This document shows positions 6,901 to 14,705 of a stretch of DNA of 22,912 nucleotides, piece after piece. Position numbers and translations under genes: made by a program. Source of the DNA: a virus; IMG/VR virus record IMGVR_UViG_3300002231_000003, positions 14,521 through 37,432 of that record, one strand, 5' to 3'. Each line of letters begins with the position of its first letter. Position 1 is the first letter of the stretch. The notes beneath the pieces are model-generated. The model did not search any database. It was not told the DNA's origin and saw nothing but the letters and a program-made list of their open reading frames with translations.

Positions 6901-9782
6901 TAGAGGACAGAGTACGCAATAGGATCCGTTTCTCCGACAAGGTCGAAGAGCCAGTTCGCCAACCTGGAGAGGTAGCTATCCCCGTCGATGCCGATCCTGA
7001 GGTGCGCGCCGAGGCCCGTCGTCAGCGGATGAAAGCCCGCGAAGAAGGATTTACCAAGGTCATTCTTGCTGGTGGCCGACCGACAATCGAACAGATCGAT
7101 GACATGGAAGTCGGCCAGTTGCGGTCGATGGCCACAGTCTTGGTCGATAAGGATCCCGAGGGAGAGCGAGCGCGCCTTTCCACACAGGGTATCCGTAACG
7201 CACTTGACGCACAGATCTACCGTGAGGCGTTCGAGGGGAACTACGACTTGATGCAACGTGATACCGGACGGCTGGCTGAAGATGAGAAGATCATGTCTGA
7301 GTACGATCGGTATATGAGATCTACCTCGCGTGCGCTTGTGATGGGCAGGGATCCCCGAGAGCCGAACGATCCGCGACGAAGCAACCGGGAACTGTACGAA
7401 CGGATCTACGGTCTTCCCGCGAAGGAACGCAGCAAGATGGACAAATTGCGCGAGAAGAAGACGCAGGACGCGGGGAAGAAACGGGAGAAAATTCTCCAAC
7501 GTCAGCAGGAGCGGATCAACTTCATCATCAACGAGGTTCAGCGGCTGACCAACAAAACGAACATCGAGGACATGAACGCGATCGACCGGGCGCGGATCCA
7601 CCGCCTGATTCAGTACCGTGACGGAACGATACGGGATGCCATCCGGGAGTACCGCGTTGCCGCACTGCTCTCGTTCCCAGCAACACCGGCAGTAAACACT
7701 GGTGCGACTGGTGCATATGTAGCGTACAACATCTTCATACGCAGGTTCCTGACGGCTGCTGTCAATAGCGCGGCGAAGAAGGTTGGCGTTGGAGACCCAA
7801 CTGCGCCAACGTTGTCCGAGATTCCCATCCTTGTCGACGCAATGCTATGGGGAAGCGAGGCTAATGACATGAAGACGGGAGTAACCAGGGTAGCGCCGCA
7901 ACTAGACGAGGCATTCAAGAACGCATTAAAGGCCGGTTGGTACGGCATCAGCTTCTATAATGAAGCTATGGGGACATCAGCAGAGAAGTTTGATCTAGGG
8001 AATGCAGGTATAGAGGCCGGTATTGGGAAGATAACCCGCCCCATTGCTGCTGGCGCGAAAAAGCTTGGTGTTGACCTTGGGAGTGCTCCGTATCAGTTCG
8101 CTCGCTATCTTGGCGGGACCGTTCGCATTCCAATCTCATGGGGCGCACTGGCATCAGATGACATGTTCAAGACGATCATGCACCGCGGCGAGGCCGCGGC
8201 CCTGGCACATCGTTATGCCGTAGGGCATGGACTCAAGCCGGGGACAGAAGATTATGCCAACGCAGTAAGCAATGCAGTTCTTGACCCGAACTCCGTTGTC
8301 AACCAGCAGGCCATACGGTCTGCCTTAGATGTAACGTTTCAGACAGAACTTGGCGGGATTGGCAAACTCGCTCTACAGGCGAGACAACTGCCGGCTGGAT
8401 TAGGTTTCATTTGGGAGATGTTCGTTCCGTTCGTCACCACTCCCGGCAACCTACTGAAGAAAGGTGCGCTAGAAGGTACTCCTATTGGAGTATTAAGGAC
8501 TGGGTTGAAGGCAGCAAATACTGCTTTCGCTAAAGTGTCTCCCGAAAGCAATGGATGGGTATACGAGGAGCGAGATGGTGGGAAGGCCATGCAGGATGCC
8601 GTAGATGCCGGGATAGTCATTGCAACAACATTTGCACTATCGTCCATGCTTGACACTGGAGATGAAGACGAACCTGAACGTCCATGGATCACTGGCGCAC
8701 CAGAGGGATTGCGAGGATCTCCGCAACGTGCCCAGCAGACTAGAGTCGCCCCAGCAATGAGTATCAACCCGCATCTCCTGTTTAAGAGAATGGGATTCGA
8801 CACAGCGCAGGGATTGTTCCCAGACGAATACATTTCATACGACCGCCTTGACCCATTTGCCACTGGCATCGCATCGATGGTAGACTCAAACCGAACGATA
8901 AGGGACATCTGGCATCGAGGTCAGGACGCTACTGAAGCCGTAGCTGAAATGATACTGAAGCAGGTTCGTGCATTGGAGAATAAGACCTACCTGCCGATGG
9001 TCAGCGATTTGTACCGGGCGATCACTGGTGGGAGTGAGGGACTTCTTATCTCCATCGGTAGCACGTTCGCTGCGTCTTGGGTTCCGGCCATCTATCGTGG
9101 ATCGGCGACCAACTTCCGCGATACGATCCCAGACTATTACACCGCGTCGACCGACGGGATTATGTCGCGCATTGCCCAGGTATCTTATGAGAAGGCCGGG
9201 TTCGACACGCCAGGTGAGCGCATCGGACTTAACGGAAAACCAATAGTGAAGGAAACGCGCGATTCAATGGTGGCAAACTTCATTGAGCGTATAGCAGGTC
9301 CATACCGCGTTCTCGCCAGCCGGGACAAGCGCGATCTGTTCACCGACACGATGGATATGATCTGGCGCTGGAACGACCGCATACCAGCCCGCCGGCAACG
9401 TGGCATCGAGGAGAACGACGAACGAGCGCAGATTTACGTGCCGACCAACGTGGACACCAACTATCGTGTGAAGTGGGGCAACGAGGACGAACCACCGTCC
9501 TTTCGAAAGTTTGCCCTGACCAGAGAGCAGAAGACAGAGTTCGAGAAAGTGCGTGGCGCAACTCTTGAACGCGCACTGGAAGACCTTGACAAAATACGTC
9601 CATTCAGCAAATACAACCCAGAATGGATCGACATTGTGCAGTTCAAGCACGCTATGAATGTGGCAGGGCAGTACGCACAAGAAGCTGTGATCGATCGCAT
9701 CAAACAAGAGCGCACCATGGAAGAAGCAAATAAGCGTGCTGAAAGAAGCTACCAAGAAAAGATAAATCAGAATTTCGACTGA
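3945..9782 (+). CDS. Giant ejected/polyvalent virion protein with HEIAH metallopeptidase motif
   Basis: This encodes 1945 residues. The start overlaps the previous stop (TAATG). Visible landmarks are Gly/Ala-rich hydrophobic stretches around residues 210-300 and 440-465, then a zincin motif at residues 693-697 (HEIAH). A second acidic element EEIISD at 749-754 fits a third metal ligand in gluzincin-type peptidases. Residues about 830-1050 form a charged coiled-coil-rich linker carrying two FSDK motifs (F962 and F996). The C-terminal part has hydrophobic segments near 1235, 1482 and 1555, including FVPFVTTPGNLLKKG, a pattern I associate with large phage polyvalent proteins. Position and size match T7 gp16 (1318 residues), but I see no transglycosylase motif. 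It is inferred to be ejected with the DNA and to form or traverse an envelope channel, with possible proteolytic activity or self-processing. Confidence 0.75.
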   Translation: MPEQDLLYWDEISNTPEYQKADKQKQGAAKREWAGYMHTTMSNRFGDEWDANAFNRELFEKDFFELREGLSDTAGRYVHALMNTTQEGNVPAWVRQSRLFPEAVIDIWQNEGKIGFSEGVIRGTVEEARGVRLLPFMGSMIKSLDNQFTKDAMERLQANEYEDIVNAKAPRIQTTFPAGPPMGTFSISAKAQRDRDMEIATNFFSRVAEEQIRGRTTMGSVSGGILELPGYAIEFLASAGMVEGIKEGITKFATKKLGEDMMEKSGGTRRGVGLAGVVAGAGARTATALAPRVADEYSERVMPKGFAITEEGQAIVAEGQNKPWTALGKAIGSVMLSALAEDSGEALSLGASKAFPSLTPGAQKLALRAKTFFQRASTPSGRSITQILKQSGWNGVLAEFGEERLEAILRPLVNLDDKGGTTIDRIMRSWTAATDARQMLVEGLVVSAVPIGRAGVGAVTGGPVDIKEQLTNELALKKVDEEGMSVDKAIEAAGQEIDEVVQADSEIARMMQQHGTEIKQEKEDQKKAQEGDEFTIEDVGELTPKNVQETLSKLSDDDVQQIFDQRSLHQESLRMDRRGMVGEIVKDVVLESGEEAPQAGTPEQQDAAKRLTVQLQQLDRMKDDDSVTVVEPSEAQRKLSDDVKSEFGQDVVFMTSKSGNVVLPNGVTRVPGAENTIFLDINSDRPYTEVGSHEIAHLIKNEHQDLWDKLTNSIENVAGRRRINRMAKDMAAVAQSKGNKDFDVEAGKEEIISDLAARFLTDPIEGMRYIQRLPKGMVATFLDTADGVSRALRGKVSKTSEDFDALLAARDVIDDAYEQFGLRRGESLDVDQESEQTVPVAEPAELAPAPRVAQQDDLAQVTQNDVELLRAEERLAQEQEQAVAEPWGSVENRRRADKALRKFERMNTTIDALEDPNFRAKNEALLQEINEALDNKNAGRLVEKLNVMTKKVRSWKSKQPKFSDKEEAPRQTLGEMFDQDIPIQEIEDRVRNRIRFSDKVEEPVRQPGEVAIPVDADPEVRAEARRQRMKAREEGFTKVILAGGRPTIEQIDDMEVGQLRSMATVLVDKDPEGERARLSTQGIRNALDAQIYREAFEGNYDLMQRDTGRLAEDEKIMSEYDRYMRSTSRALVMGRDPREPNDPRRSNRELYERIYGLPAKERSKMDKLREKKTQDAGKKREKILQRQQERINFIINEVQRLTNKTNIEDMNAIDRARIHRLIQYRDGTIRDAIREYRVAALLSFPATPAVNTGATGAYVAYNIFIRRFLTAAVNSAAKKVGVGDPTAPTLSEIPILVDAMLWGSEANDMKTGVTRVAPQLDEAFKNALKAGWYGISFYNEAMGTSAEKFDLGNAGIEAGIGKITRPIAAGAKKLGVDLGSAPYQFARYLGGTVRIPISWGALASDDMFKTIMHRGEAAALAHRYAVGHGLKPGTEDYANAVSNAVLDPNSVVNQQAIRSALDVTFQTELGGIGKLALQARQLPAGLGFIWEMFVPFVTTPGNLLKKGALEGTPIGVLRTGLKAANTAFAKVSPESNGWVYEERDGGKAMQDAVDAGIVIATTFALSSMLDTGDEDEPERPWITGAPEGLRGSPQRAQQTRVAPAMSINPHLLFKRMGFDTAQGLFPDEYISYDRLDPFATGIASMVDSNRTIRDIWHRGQDATEAVAEMILKQVRALENKTYLPMVSDLYRAITGGSEGLLISIGSTFAASWVPAIYRGSATNFRDTIPDYYTASTDGIMSRIAQVSYEKAGFDTPGERIGLNGKPIVKETRDSMVANFIERIAGPYRVLASRDKRDLFTDTMDMIWRWNDRIPARRQRGIEENDERAQIYVPTNVDTNYRVKWGNEDEPPSFRKFALTREQKTEFEKVRGATLERALEDLDKIRPFSKYNPEWIDIVQFKHAMNVAGQYAQEAVIDRIKQERTMEEANKRAERSYQEKINQNFD

Positions 9783-9849
9783 GGTGTGGTAAATGGGTTG
9801 AACCCAGTGTACCCTTTAAGCATAGAATAAGTATAAAAGGAGGCTCACA
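9783..9849 (+). promoter_or_regulatory. Short intergenic spacer with palindrome and weak promoter-like boxes
   Basis: The spacer contains the 13-bp palindrome TGGGTTGAACCCA (9794-9806). A TTGAAC box at 9798 and TAGAAT at 9823 are 19 bp apart, longer than ideal for a sigma70-type promoter. It ends with AAAAGGAGG, the ribosome binding site of the next gene. It is the clearest gap between the core-protein and adsorption genes, so a promoter is plausible but unproven. Confidence 0.25.
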
Positions 9850-10113
9850 ATGGCCGCGAAGAACGCAGACGGAATCACCTACAAGCGGTGCGATACGATC
9901 ACGCCAAACGACACTGATGTCCAGGCCGGCCCCGCCGGCAACGGCATACAGGCCATCAAGGTGACTGACGACACCAGTGGAAACATTGTGTCCTGGGTTG
10001 ACGATGAAGGGAACCAAACCGACGACTACTGCATCAAGGGTGTCATCTATCCCATTGCCCCGAAGATCGTCCACACCGACACCACCGCAGACACCGTGAT
10101 CGGATACGAATAA
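9850..10113 (+). CDS. Small spike-base-like structural protein
   Basis: This encodes 87 residues with a strong AAGGAGG seven bases before the ATG. The order DTITPNDTDVQAGPAG, then IQAIKVTDDTSGNIVSWVDDEG, then IYPIAPKIVHTDTTADTVIGYE resembles the small all-beta phage proteins annotated as spike base proteins. These typically end with a pi-P-.rV.atgTTa..ivgly pattern. No TM or signal peptide is present. It directly precedes two modular adsorption proteins, each with its own ribosome binding site, so it may be an adaptor or base for the spike. Family assignment is by pattern only. Confidence 0.5.
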   Translation: MAAKNADGITYKRCDTITPNDTDVQAGPAGNGIQAIKVTDDTSGNIVSWVDDEGNQTDDYCIKGVIYPIAPKIVHTDTTADTVIGYE

Positions 10114-10125
10114 AGGAGGTGCGCC

Positions 10126-11100
10126 ATGCACGGCATGTTCCTTGGCGCAAACATCCATAACGCCAATATGGCGATTTCTGGTGGTGGTTTGGCAGACTCT
10201 ATTGCCGCAGAACCTACTGTGAATGCTAGTGCTGCAGTGTGGAGCTCTGTCACGCAGACGACCGCTACGATAAGCTGGACTCCAGGTGACGGGACGTATA
10301 CTCTGGTAGGGGTGTATGAAGGCGCGTCCACTCAGTTATCCCCTGTCGATGAAGTTACTTACGCAGTGGACACGGTATTCGGTGGTGGCGACGGCATAGC
10401 TGAGACATCGTCCAGTTACGGGGTATACAAATCCACCGGATCTACCGTGAACATAACAGGACTAACCGCCGGTAAGACCTACGGGGTGATGCTGGCATCG
10501 TTCAACTCTAACGGCGATGGGACCGAGAATTATATGGGGTGGACTACTCCGGTGGAGACTTCTACTCTTACCGCCGCTGTATGGCACTCATTGTTGACTT
10601 GGGACATCAGTACGCCGATCTCCGGCATCAACGTAGACTGGAGCGCCTACGCTGGGGTTTACGACTGCTTCGAGGTGCGGGTGACGAATCTTGTTCCCGG
10701 CACGGACAATAACAACCTACGCTACTATCCGATTATCTCCGGTTCCCCGGTCAGCACGAACATGGACATGCACCTTATGACGAGCAAGTCTACATCGGCG
10801 GGTTACGCGGCTTTTGCATACGATGCCAACGCTCTGTCAATCATCAGCAACTCTGCTGGGTCCGATACTGGCGAGAGCGGCTCCATGGTCCTTAGATTCT
10901 ACGAACCGGCCAATGCCTCCTATTACAAGTGCGCGAATGTCAGTGGTGCGGCTATAACTACGGCCGCAGACGTGTCGCTAGGGGAAGGCGGGTATCTATA
11001 CGAAGGCGCTGCGAGTGCAATAGATGGAGTCAGGCTCTACATGGGGTCGGGGAATATCGGATCGGCTACCGTGACACTGCTCGGAAGGAACGAGGTTTAA
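10126..11100 (+). CDS. Adsorption/tail-spike protein with FN3-like domain and C-terminal beta-sandwich
   Basis: This encodes 324 residues. AAAGGAGG lies six bases before the ATG at 10126. Residues about 32-150 look like a fibronectin type III domain: TQTTATISWTPGDGTYTLV, later NITGLTAGKTYGVMLASFNS. Residues about 155-324 form a Ser/Gly/Thr-rich beta-sandwich ending in IDGVRLYMGSGNIGSATVTLLGRNEV, a C-terminal pattern seen in many phage receptor-binding or tail proteins. The same kind of module occurs twice in the next protein. No signal peptide is seen. A role as a host-surface-binding fibre or spike component is inferred from architecture and from the position after the ejected core proteins. 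Confidence 0.65.
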   Translation: MHGMFLGANIHNANMAISGGGLADSIAAEPTVNASAAVWSSVTQTTATISWTPGDGTYTLVGVYEGASTQLSPVDEVTYAVDTVFGGGDGIAETSSSYGVYKSTGSTVNITGLTAGKTYGVMLASFNSNGDGTENYMGWTTPVETSTLTAAVWHSLLTWDISTPISGINVDWSAYAGVYDCFEVRVTNLVPGTDNNNLRYYPIISGSPVSTNMDMHLMTSKSTSAGYAAFAYDANALSIISNSAGSDTGESGSMVLRFYEPANASYYKCANVSGAAITTAADVSLGEGGYLYEGAASAIDGVRLYMGSGNIGSATVTLLGRNEV

Positions 11101-11101
11101 T

Positions 11102-12772
11102 ATGTGGACAGAATCTAGTACATCATCTCCAGCCGCTGCCGCCAGCACGACCTTGTCCCTTGGGTCTGCGAAGCTCTATCGCATCACCGGGAGAACGATC
11201 CGCTCGTCATCAGACAACGACAATCTACGGCTCACTGTAATATCTGGCAGTGAACAGACATCAGGGTATGCCTACCACTGGACGAACTTAAAGAGCAGCT
11301 CCACCAGTTATGCCGCTGGGTGGGCAAGCGGTGCTGCTGGATACATCGAACTGTTTACTGCTGCCGGCGCAGCTTCTTACGAAAGCGCCAGCTTTGAGAT
11401 ATTCATTGCCGACCCAAGTGATACCGCCAAGGACAAGGTGATATGGTGGATCGCTACCGTAAGGCAATACCAAAATTACACAATGACCGTGCGGGGGTCT
11501 GGGAGGTGGACGGGAGGAACGGGAGCCATAACAGGGCTTAAGCTGGCGTATGCGTCTGGGAACACAACCGGAACCTTTACAGTTGATGAACTAACAACTG
11601 ACGACGGGAGTGACGGGTGGGAGTACCTGGCATCCGATACGTTGAGTGGCGCTACCACAGAGATATCCCTCGGCGGGTCATATGAAGCACATGCCGTAGT
11701 CGTCGTCAATGCGCAACCGGCAACAGACGGCTCGGCCCTGTCCTTGAAAGTCAATTCTGGGGGCATCCAGTCCAGTTCTTACGCCTACCACGAGGCGTAC
11801 CCATCCAGTTCTGGGAATGTATATTCGGCTGCGGTCGCCGGGGCTGGAGGTGCCCTCCCGTTGACGGGGAATATCGGTAACGCATCTAATGAGGTCGCCT
11901 CTGGCATACTGTTGATATCAAAAGTGGATGGGACTAGCCTGTACAAACCCGTGTCATGGCAAGGCGCGGGAGTCTCGTCTGTACCTGCATCTACACTGCA
12001 GTTGACTGCAGGGGTGTGGAAAGGAGGCACTGGGGCAATTACGGGCCTCCAGTTTTCCATGTCCAGCGGGAACCTTGCCGGTGGTACAGTCTACATATAC
12101 GGTTTGAAGGAGGGAACGGCGACTAATGCCTACCAGTTGCTGCTGCATTGCGACGGCACTGACGGCAGCACTTCGTTCCCCGACTCTTCAAGCGGAGGCC
12201 ATACGGTCACTGCATACGGAGATGCGCAGGTAGATACGGCGCAATCAAAGTTCGGCGGGGCCAGTGCGCTGTTCGACGGCAGCGGAGACTACCTGGGGGC
12301 ACCCAACAACAGCGATTTCGACTTAGGTTCTGGAGACTGGACGATCGATTTTTGGCTGCGGGGTTCCAACGCAGCCACGTTCCAGACACTCCTCACGCTG
12401 GACAACAGCAATTCCCACGGGGCAACTGGATACGCAGTGGATATCTTCAGTTCCTCATCCGAGATCTTTTGCTACGTGTCTGATGGGTCTACCCAACAGT
12501 ACGCATCCAAGAGCAGGGACATCATGGACAGTACGTGGCGGCACATAGCTGTCGTCCGTAACGGCGCGAACTTGACACTGGCTGTGGACGGTACGTTTGG
12601 AACACCGACCAGCATTGGCGCTGGGACATCCCTCCTGTCGGGCCAGGCGTTTCGGGCCGGCGCAAGGAACGCTGGGGGTGACCCGTGGTCTGGGCACCTC
12701 GATGAGATTCGGATCCTCAAAGGGACCGCAGTGTGGACATCTAACTTTACCCCGCCGACCAGTCCCTATTAA
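11102..12772 (+). CDS. Adsorption protein with two beta-sandwich repeats and C-terminal LamG/concanavalin-like lectin domain
   Basis: This encodes 556 residues with GAGG eight bases before the ATG. Two diverged copies of the beta-sandwich module occupy about residues 10-155 and 170-340. They share the identical block GGTGAITGL near residues 136 and 308. From about residue 344 there is a typical LamG/concanavalin A-like jelly roll: LLHCDGTDGSTSFPDSS, then KFGGASALFDGSGDYL, WTIDFWLRG, WRHIAVVRNG, and HLDEIRILKGTAVW near the end. Such C-terminal domains commonly bind surface glycans. It is adjacent to, and module-sharing with, the FN3-containing protein, so the two probably form one adsorption apparatus. 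The glycan target is unknown. Confidence 0.75.
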   Translation: MWTESSTSSPAAAASTTLSLGSAKLYRITGRTIRSSSDNDNLRLTVISGSEQTSGYAYHWTNLKSSSTSYAAGWASGAAGYIELFTAAGAASYESASFEIFIADPSDTAKDKVIWWIATVRQYQNYTMTVRGSGRWTGGTGAITGLKLAYASGNTTGTFTVDELTTDDGSDGWEYLASDTLSGATTEISLGGSYEAHAVVVVNAQPATDGSALSLKVNSGGIQSSSYAYHEAYPSSSGNVYSAAVAGAGGALPLTGNIGNASNEVASGILLISKVDGTSLYKPVSWQGAGVSSVPASTLQLTAGVWKGGTGAITGLQFSMSSGNLAGGTVYIYGLKEGTATNAYQLLLHCDGTDGSTSFPDSSSGGHTVTAYGDAQVDTAQSKFGGASALFDGSGDYLGAPNNSDFDLGSGDWTIDFWLRGSNAATFQTLLTLDNSNSHGATGYAVDIFSSSSEIFCYVSDGSTQQYASKSRDIMDSTWRHIAVVRNGANLTLAVDGTFGTPTSIGAGTSLLSGQAFRAGARNAGGDPWSGHLDEIRILKGTAVWTSNFTPPTSPY

Positions 12773-12811
12773 ACACAAAAAGCAAGCCATAAACACGGGA
12801 GGCACACTACG

Positions 12812-13196
12812 ATGCCACGACGAGCAGATTTAGCAGCACTGGCGCAGATGCGGTCCGAGCAGGCCGCAAAAACATCAAGCCGACAAGGATGCGAAGAAAC
12901 CTCTGTACGAGTACGATGGGCCAAAGAAGGTCAAGCTGACTGCTGCCAAAAGGGACAAGCAGTATCAAGACTGGATAGACGAATTGACAAAACCGCGCAA
13001 GAGGCGTTTCGAGATTGTTCGCTTCTTGACCGTCGGACAGCGCAAGATCGTCGTAGACTGCATTCGAGAAGATTTCGACGGGGTTCCGTTGACCGACCTG
13101 GCCCCCGCAACTCGTACCGCTATCAGAAACAAGTTGTCGATGCGGGATGCGGCTGACGGATTGACAACTGAGATTGTCCCTTACGGCGAAATCTGA
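12812..13196 (+). CDS. Unknown small basic protein, frame broken at an A5 run
   Basis: GGGAGG lies nine bases before ATG 12812. The first 20 residues (MPRRADLAALAQMRSEQAAK) read well in that frame, then the frame becomes Arg/Gln/Cys-rich and implausible. The adjacent frame is open from 12834 and reads ADKDAKKPLYEYDGPKKVK through to FDGVPLTDLAP and ends VPYGEI at 13196. Removing one A from the run at 12868-12872 joins both into about 127 residues. The protein is charged and helical with no TM segment. I do not recognise a family. It sits between the spike genes and a DUF1353-like gene. Confidence 0.5.
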
Positions 13197-13206
13197 CAGG
13201 TAACCC

Positions 13207-13660
13207 ATGCAGTACCTACCGCTAGTACAGGAGTGGGATCAATGGCTGGAGAACCCAGACAACGCCTTACGGATGCGCCTGACAGCGCCCGATCTGGAAA
13301 CGTACAGCATGGATCGCTCGTACCTGGGGCCAAGCTGGACACCAGAGCGCATTACCGCCCCGCTGTTCGTCCCTTGGATGCTCGTTCGGATTATCGCTTG
13401 GTTGGTCCCCGACTCCCTCTTGGGCATTCGTATCGCATACGCCGGCTTTTGGCACGACAGGCTTTACTTGGATCGGGGGAGGGCCGCGCAGGCGGTGGCG
13501 AGCAGATCGCATCTTCTTGTTAATCATCTGGGACCAAATCCAAAAAAGTGCCGCAGCACATTGGCGTAGGTCAGTTGCGTATCTATGTTCCCCTATATTC
13601 TTCTTGGCCGTCATGTTGATCGGCTGGACCTGTTTCAAGTACACCAAAAGGAGTAAGTAG
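13207..13660 (+). CDS. DUF1353-like phage protein, frame broken at a G5 run
   Basis: Starting at ATG 13207, one frame runs through a hydrophobic core (LFVPWMLVRIIAWLVPDSLLG) to AYAGFWHDRLYLDRG. This matches the HD-x-LY signature of DUF1353-type proteins. The expected continuation is in the next frame: RRRWRADRIFLLIIWDQI, then a hydrophobic C-terminus ending FKYTKRSK with TAG at 13658. Deleting one G from 13475-13479 gives about 150 residues with the RxxADxxF pattern in the right place. DUF1353 genes are common next to phage lysis genes; their function is unknown. If the frame break is real, the first part would end at 13569. The upstream Shine-Dalgarno is weak. Confidence 0.5.
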
Positions 13661-13663
13661 ACA

Positions 13664-14413
13664 ATGACACGCCTCACCATCGCCTTCGTTCTGATCGTAT
13701 TCACCGGCTGCGGAACCCTGACCAAGAGGGCACAGACCAACCTGTCAGAGACAGACACCCAGGCGCGGCGCAACGCGGAGCGCGTAGACCTGGCCGCGAT
13801 CCAGGCCGGACAAATCGACAAGCTGCTCTCCAGCGCCACGCAGAACATCGACAAGGGGTTGCGCATCCAGGACTCGGGGAAAGACCTCGCTCGACTGCCA
13901 GACGGGACTCCGGTCATGCTCACCGTGCAGACAGCCGCCGGCCCGGTCACTACTCCGATCTACTCTGAGTGGACCTACGAGGCCAGTCTGTCCAGCTACG
14001 TGGACCTGACCAGTGGCGGCATCGAGGGGTTGGAACTAGATGTGGGCAAAGTCGTAGAGGCCGTAGGCGGCAACCTGGGACTATCGACCGTACCAAAACG
14101 TGACGGCCTCAGCCTGTCAATCGTTAAGGCCGGCGGCTCCACTACCAACTCTGACGCGATACGTGCCCTCAAGGGCGGTCAGGCTGATAACAAAGCTGCT
14201 GCCGGGGTAGCCGTGGCCGAGGCCGTACAGATCGACCTGGCAGGCAAGCTGGAGATCGTGGACGGGGTTGCGCGTCTGATCGACTCCACAGGCAAGGCGA
14301 TCGAGGGGGTATTGGTCGCCATCAACCCGGTAGCCGCCGGCGCGAACCTGGCAGAGGTTATTCTCAAGACAGAAAGCGGAGAAGTAGTTAAGAGAATAAT
14401 CCCGAAGGAATAA
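13664..14413 (+). CDS. Phage-encoded lipoprotein of unknown function
   Basis: This encodes 249 residues. AAAGGAG lies before ATG 13664. The N-terminus MTRLTIAFVLIVFTGCGTL is a signal sequence with lipobox FTGC, so the cysteine at position 16 is the likely lipidation site. The mature part begins helical and charged (KRAQTNLSETDTQARRNAE) and is otherwise Gly/Ala/Val-rich with beta tendency. Its neighbours (DUF1353-like upstream, single-TM protein downstream) suggest a lysis or envelope role, for example an outer-membrane component. The mature domain is much larger than classic Rz1 spanins and I recognise no family. Superinfection exclusion or an envelope-associated role is equally possible. Confidence 0.6.
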   Translation: MTRLTIAFVLIVFTGCGTLTKRAQTNLSETDTQARRNAERVDLAAIQAGQIDKLLSSATQNIDKGLRIQDSGKDLARLPDGTPVMLTVQTAAGPVTTPIYSEWTYEASLSSYVDLTSGGIEGLELDVGKVVEAVGGNLGLSTVPKRDGLSLSIVKAGGSTTNSDAIRALKGGQADNKAAAGVAVAEAVQIDLAGKLEIVDGVARLIDSTGKAIEGVLVAINPVAAGANLAEVILKTESGEVVKRIIPKE

Positions 14414-14417
14414 GGTC

Positions 14418-14705
14418 ATGGCTTGGACGAACGAGGAGAGCATACGCTTTGGAAAGCTGGAGAACAAAGTGGGCAAGAGCGGCGAGGACTTGGCGTACAT
14501 CCGAGCACGTATCGACAACATGACCCCACAGGGGACATGCGCCGAGCACGGGGCAAAGATCACGGCCAACGGAAAAGGCATTGAGGAGAACGGGCGCAAG
14601 GTCACGCGGAATCTCGCCGCCATCTCCTGTTTGGCCGTCGCCGGCGCTTTAGCAGTCATCGCGATCATTATCTACATGAAGACCGGAGAGGTACACATAC
14701 CGTAA
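14418..14705 (+). CDS. Single-TM membrane protein, candidate holin
   Basis: This encodes 95 residues, with ATG five bases after the lipoprotein stop and AAGGA/AAGG just upstream. The N-terminal part is charged and probably coiled (FGKLENKVGKSGEDLAYIRARID). One hydrophobic segment follows at about 66-87 (LAAISCLAVAGALAVIAIIIYM), then a short tail. This layout, a cytoplasmic coiled region followed by one C-terminal TM, is seen in XhlA-like phage holin-associated proteins. No endolysin is recognisable next to it, which weakens the call. The stop overlaps the next start as TAATG. Confidence 0.5.
   Translation: MAWTNEESIRFGKLENKVGKSGEDLAYIRARIDNMTPQGTCAEHGAKITANGKGIEENGRKVTRNLAAISCLAVAGALAVIAIIIYMKTGEVHIP

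Noticed and set aside
6423-7601. 392-residue open frame on the minus strand
   Set aside because: It lies wholly inside the well-supported 1945-residue gene, has no ribosome binding site or recognisable domains, and reads as an antisense shadow.
11102-12772. Diversity-generating retroelement target in the lectin-domain protein
   Set aside because: No reverse transcriptase, template repeat or adenine-biased variable copy is visible in the window.
12807-13208. 133-residue minus-strand ORF opposite the gene at 12812
   Set aside because: It appears continuous only because the real + strand gene changes frame at the A5 run. All neighbours are on the + strand and it has no start signals.
13233-13523. 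Alternative + frame in the DUF1353 region
   Set aside because: It is Arg-rich and lacks the HDRLY context; the two adjacent frames joined at the G5 run explain the region better.
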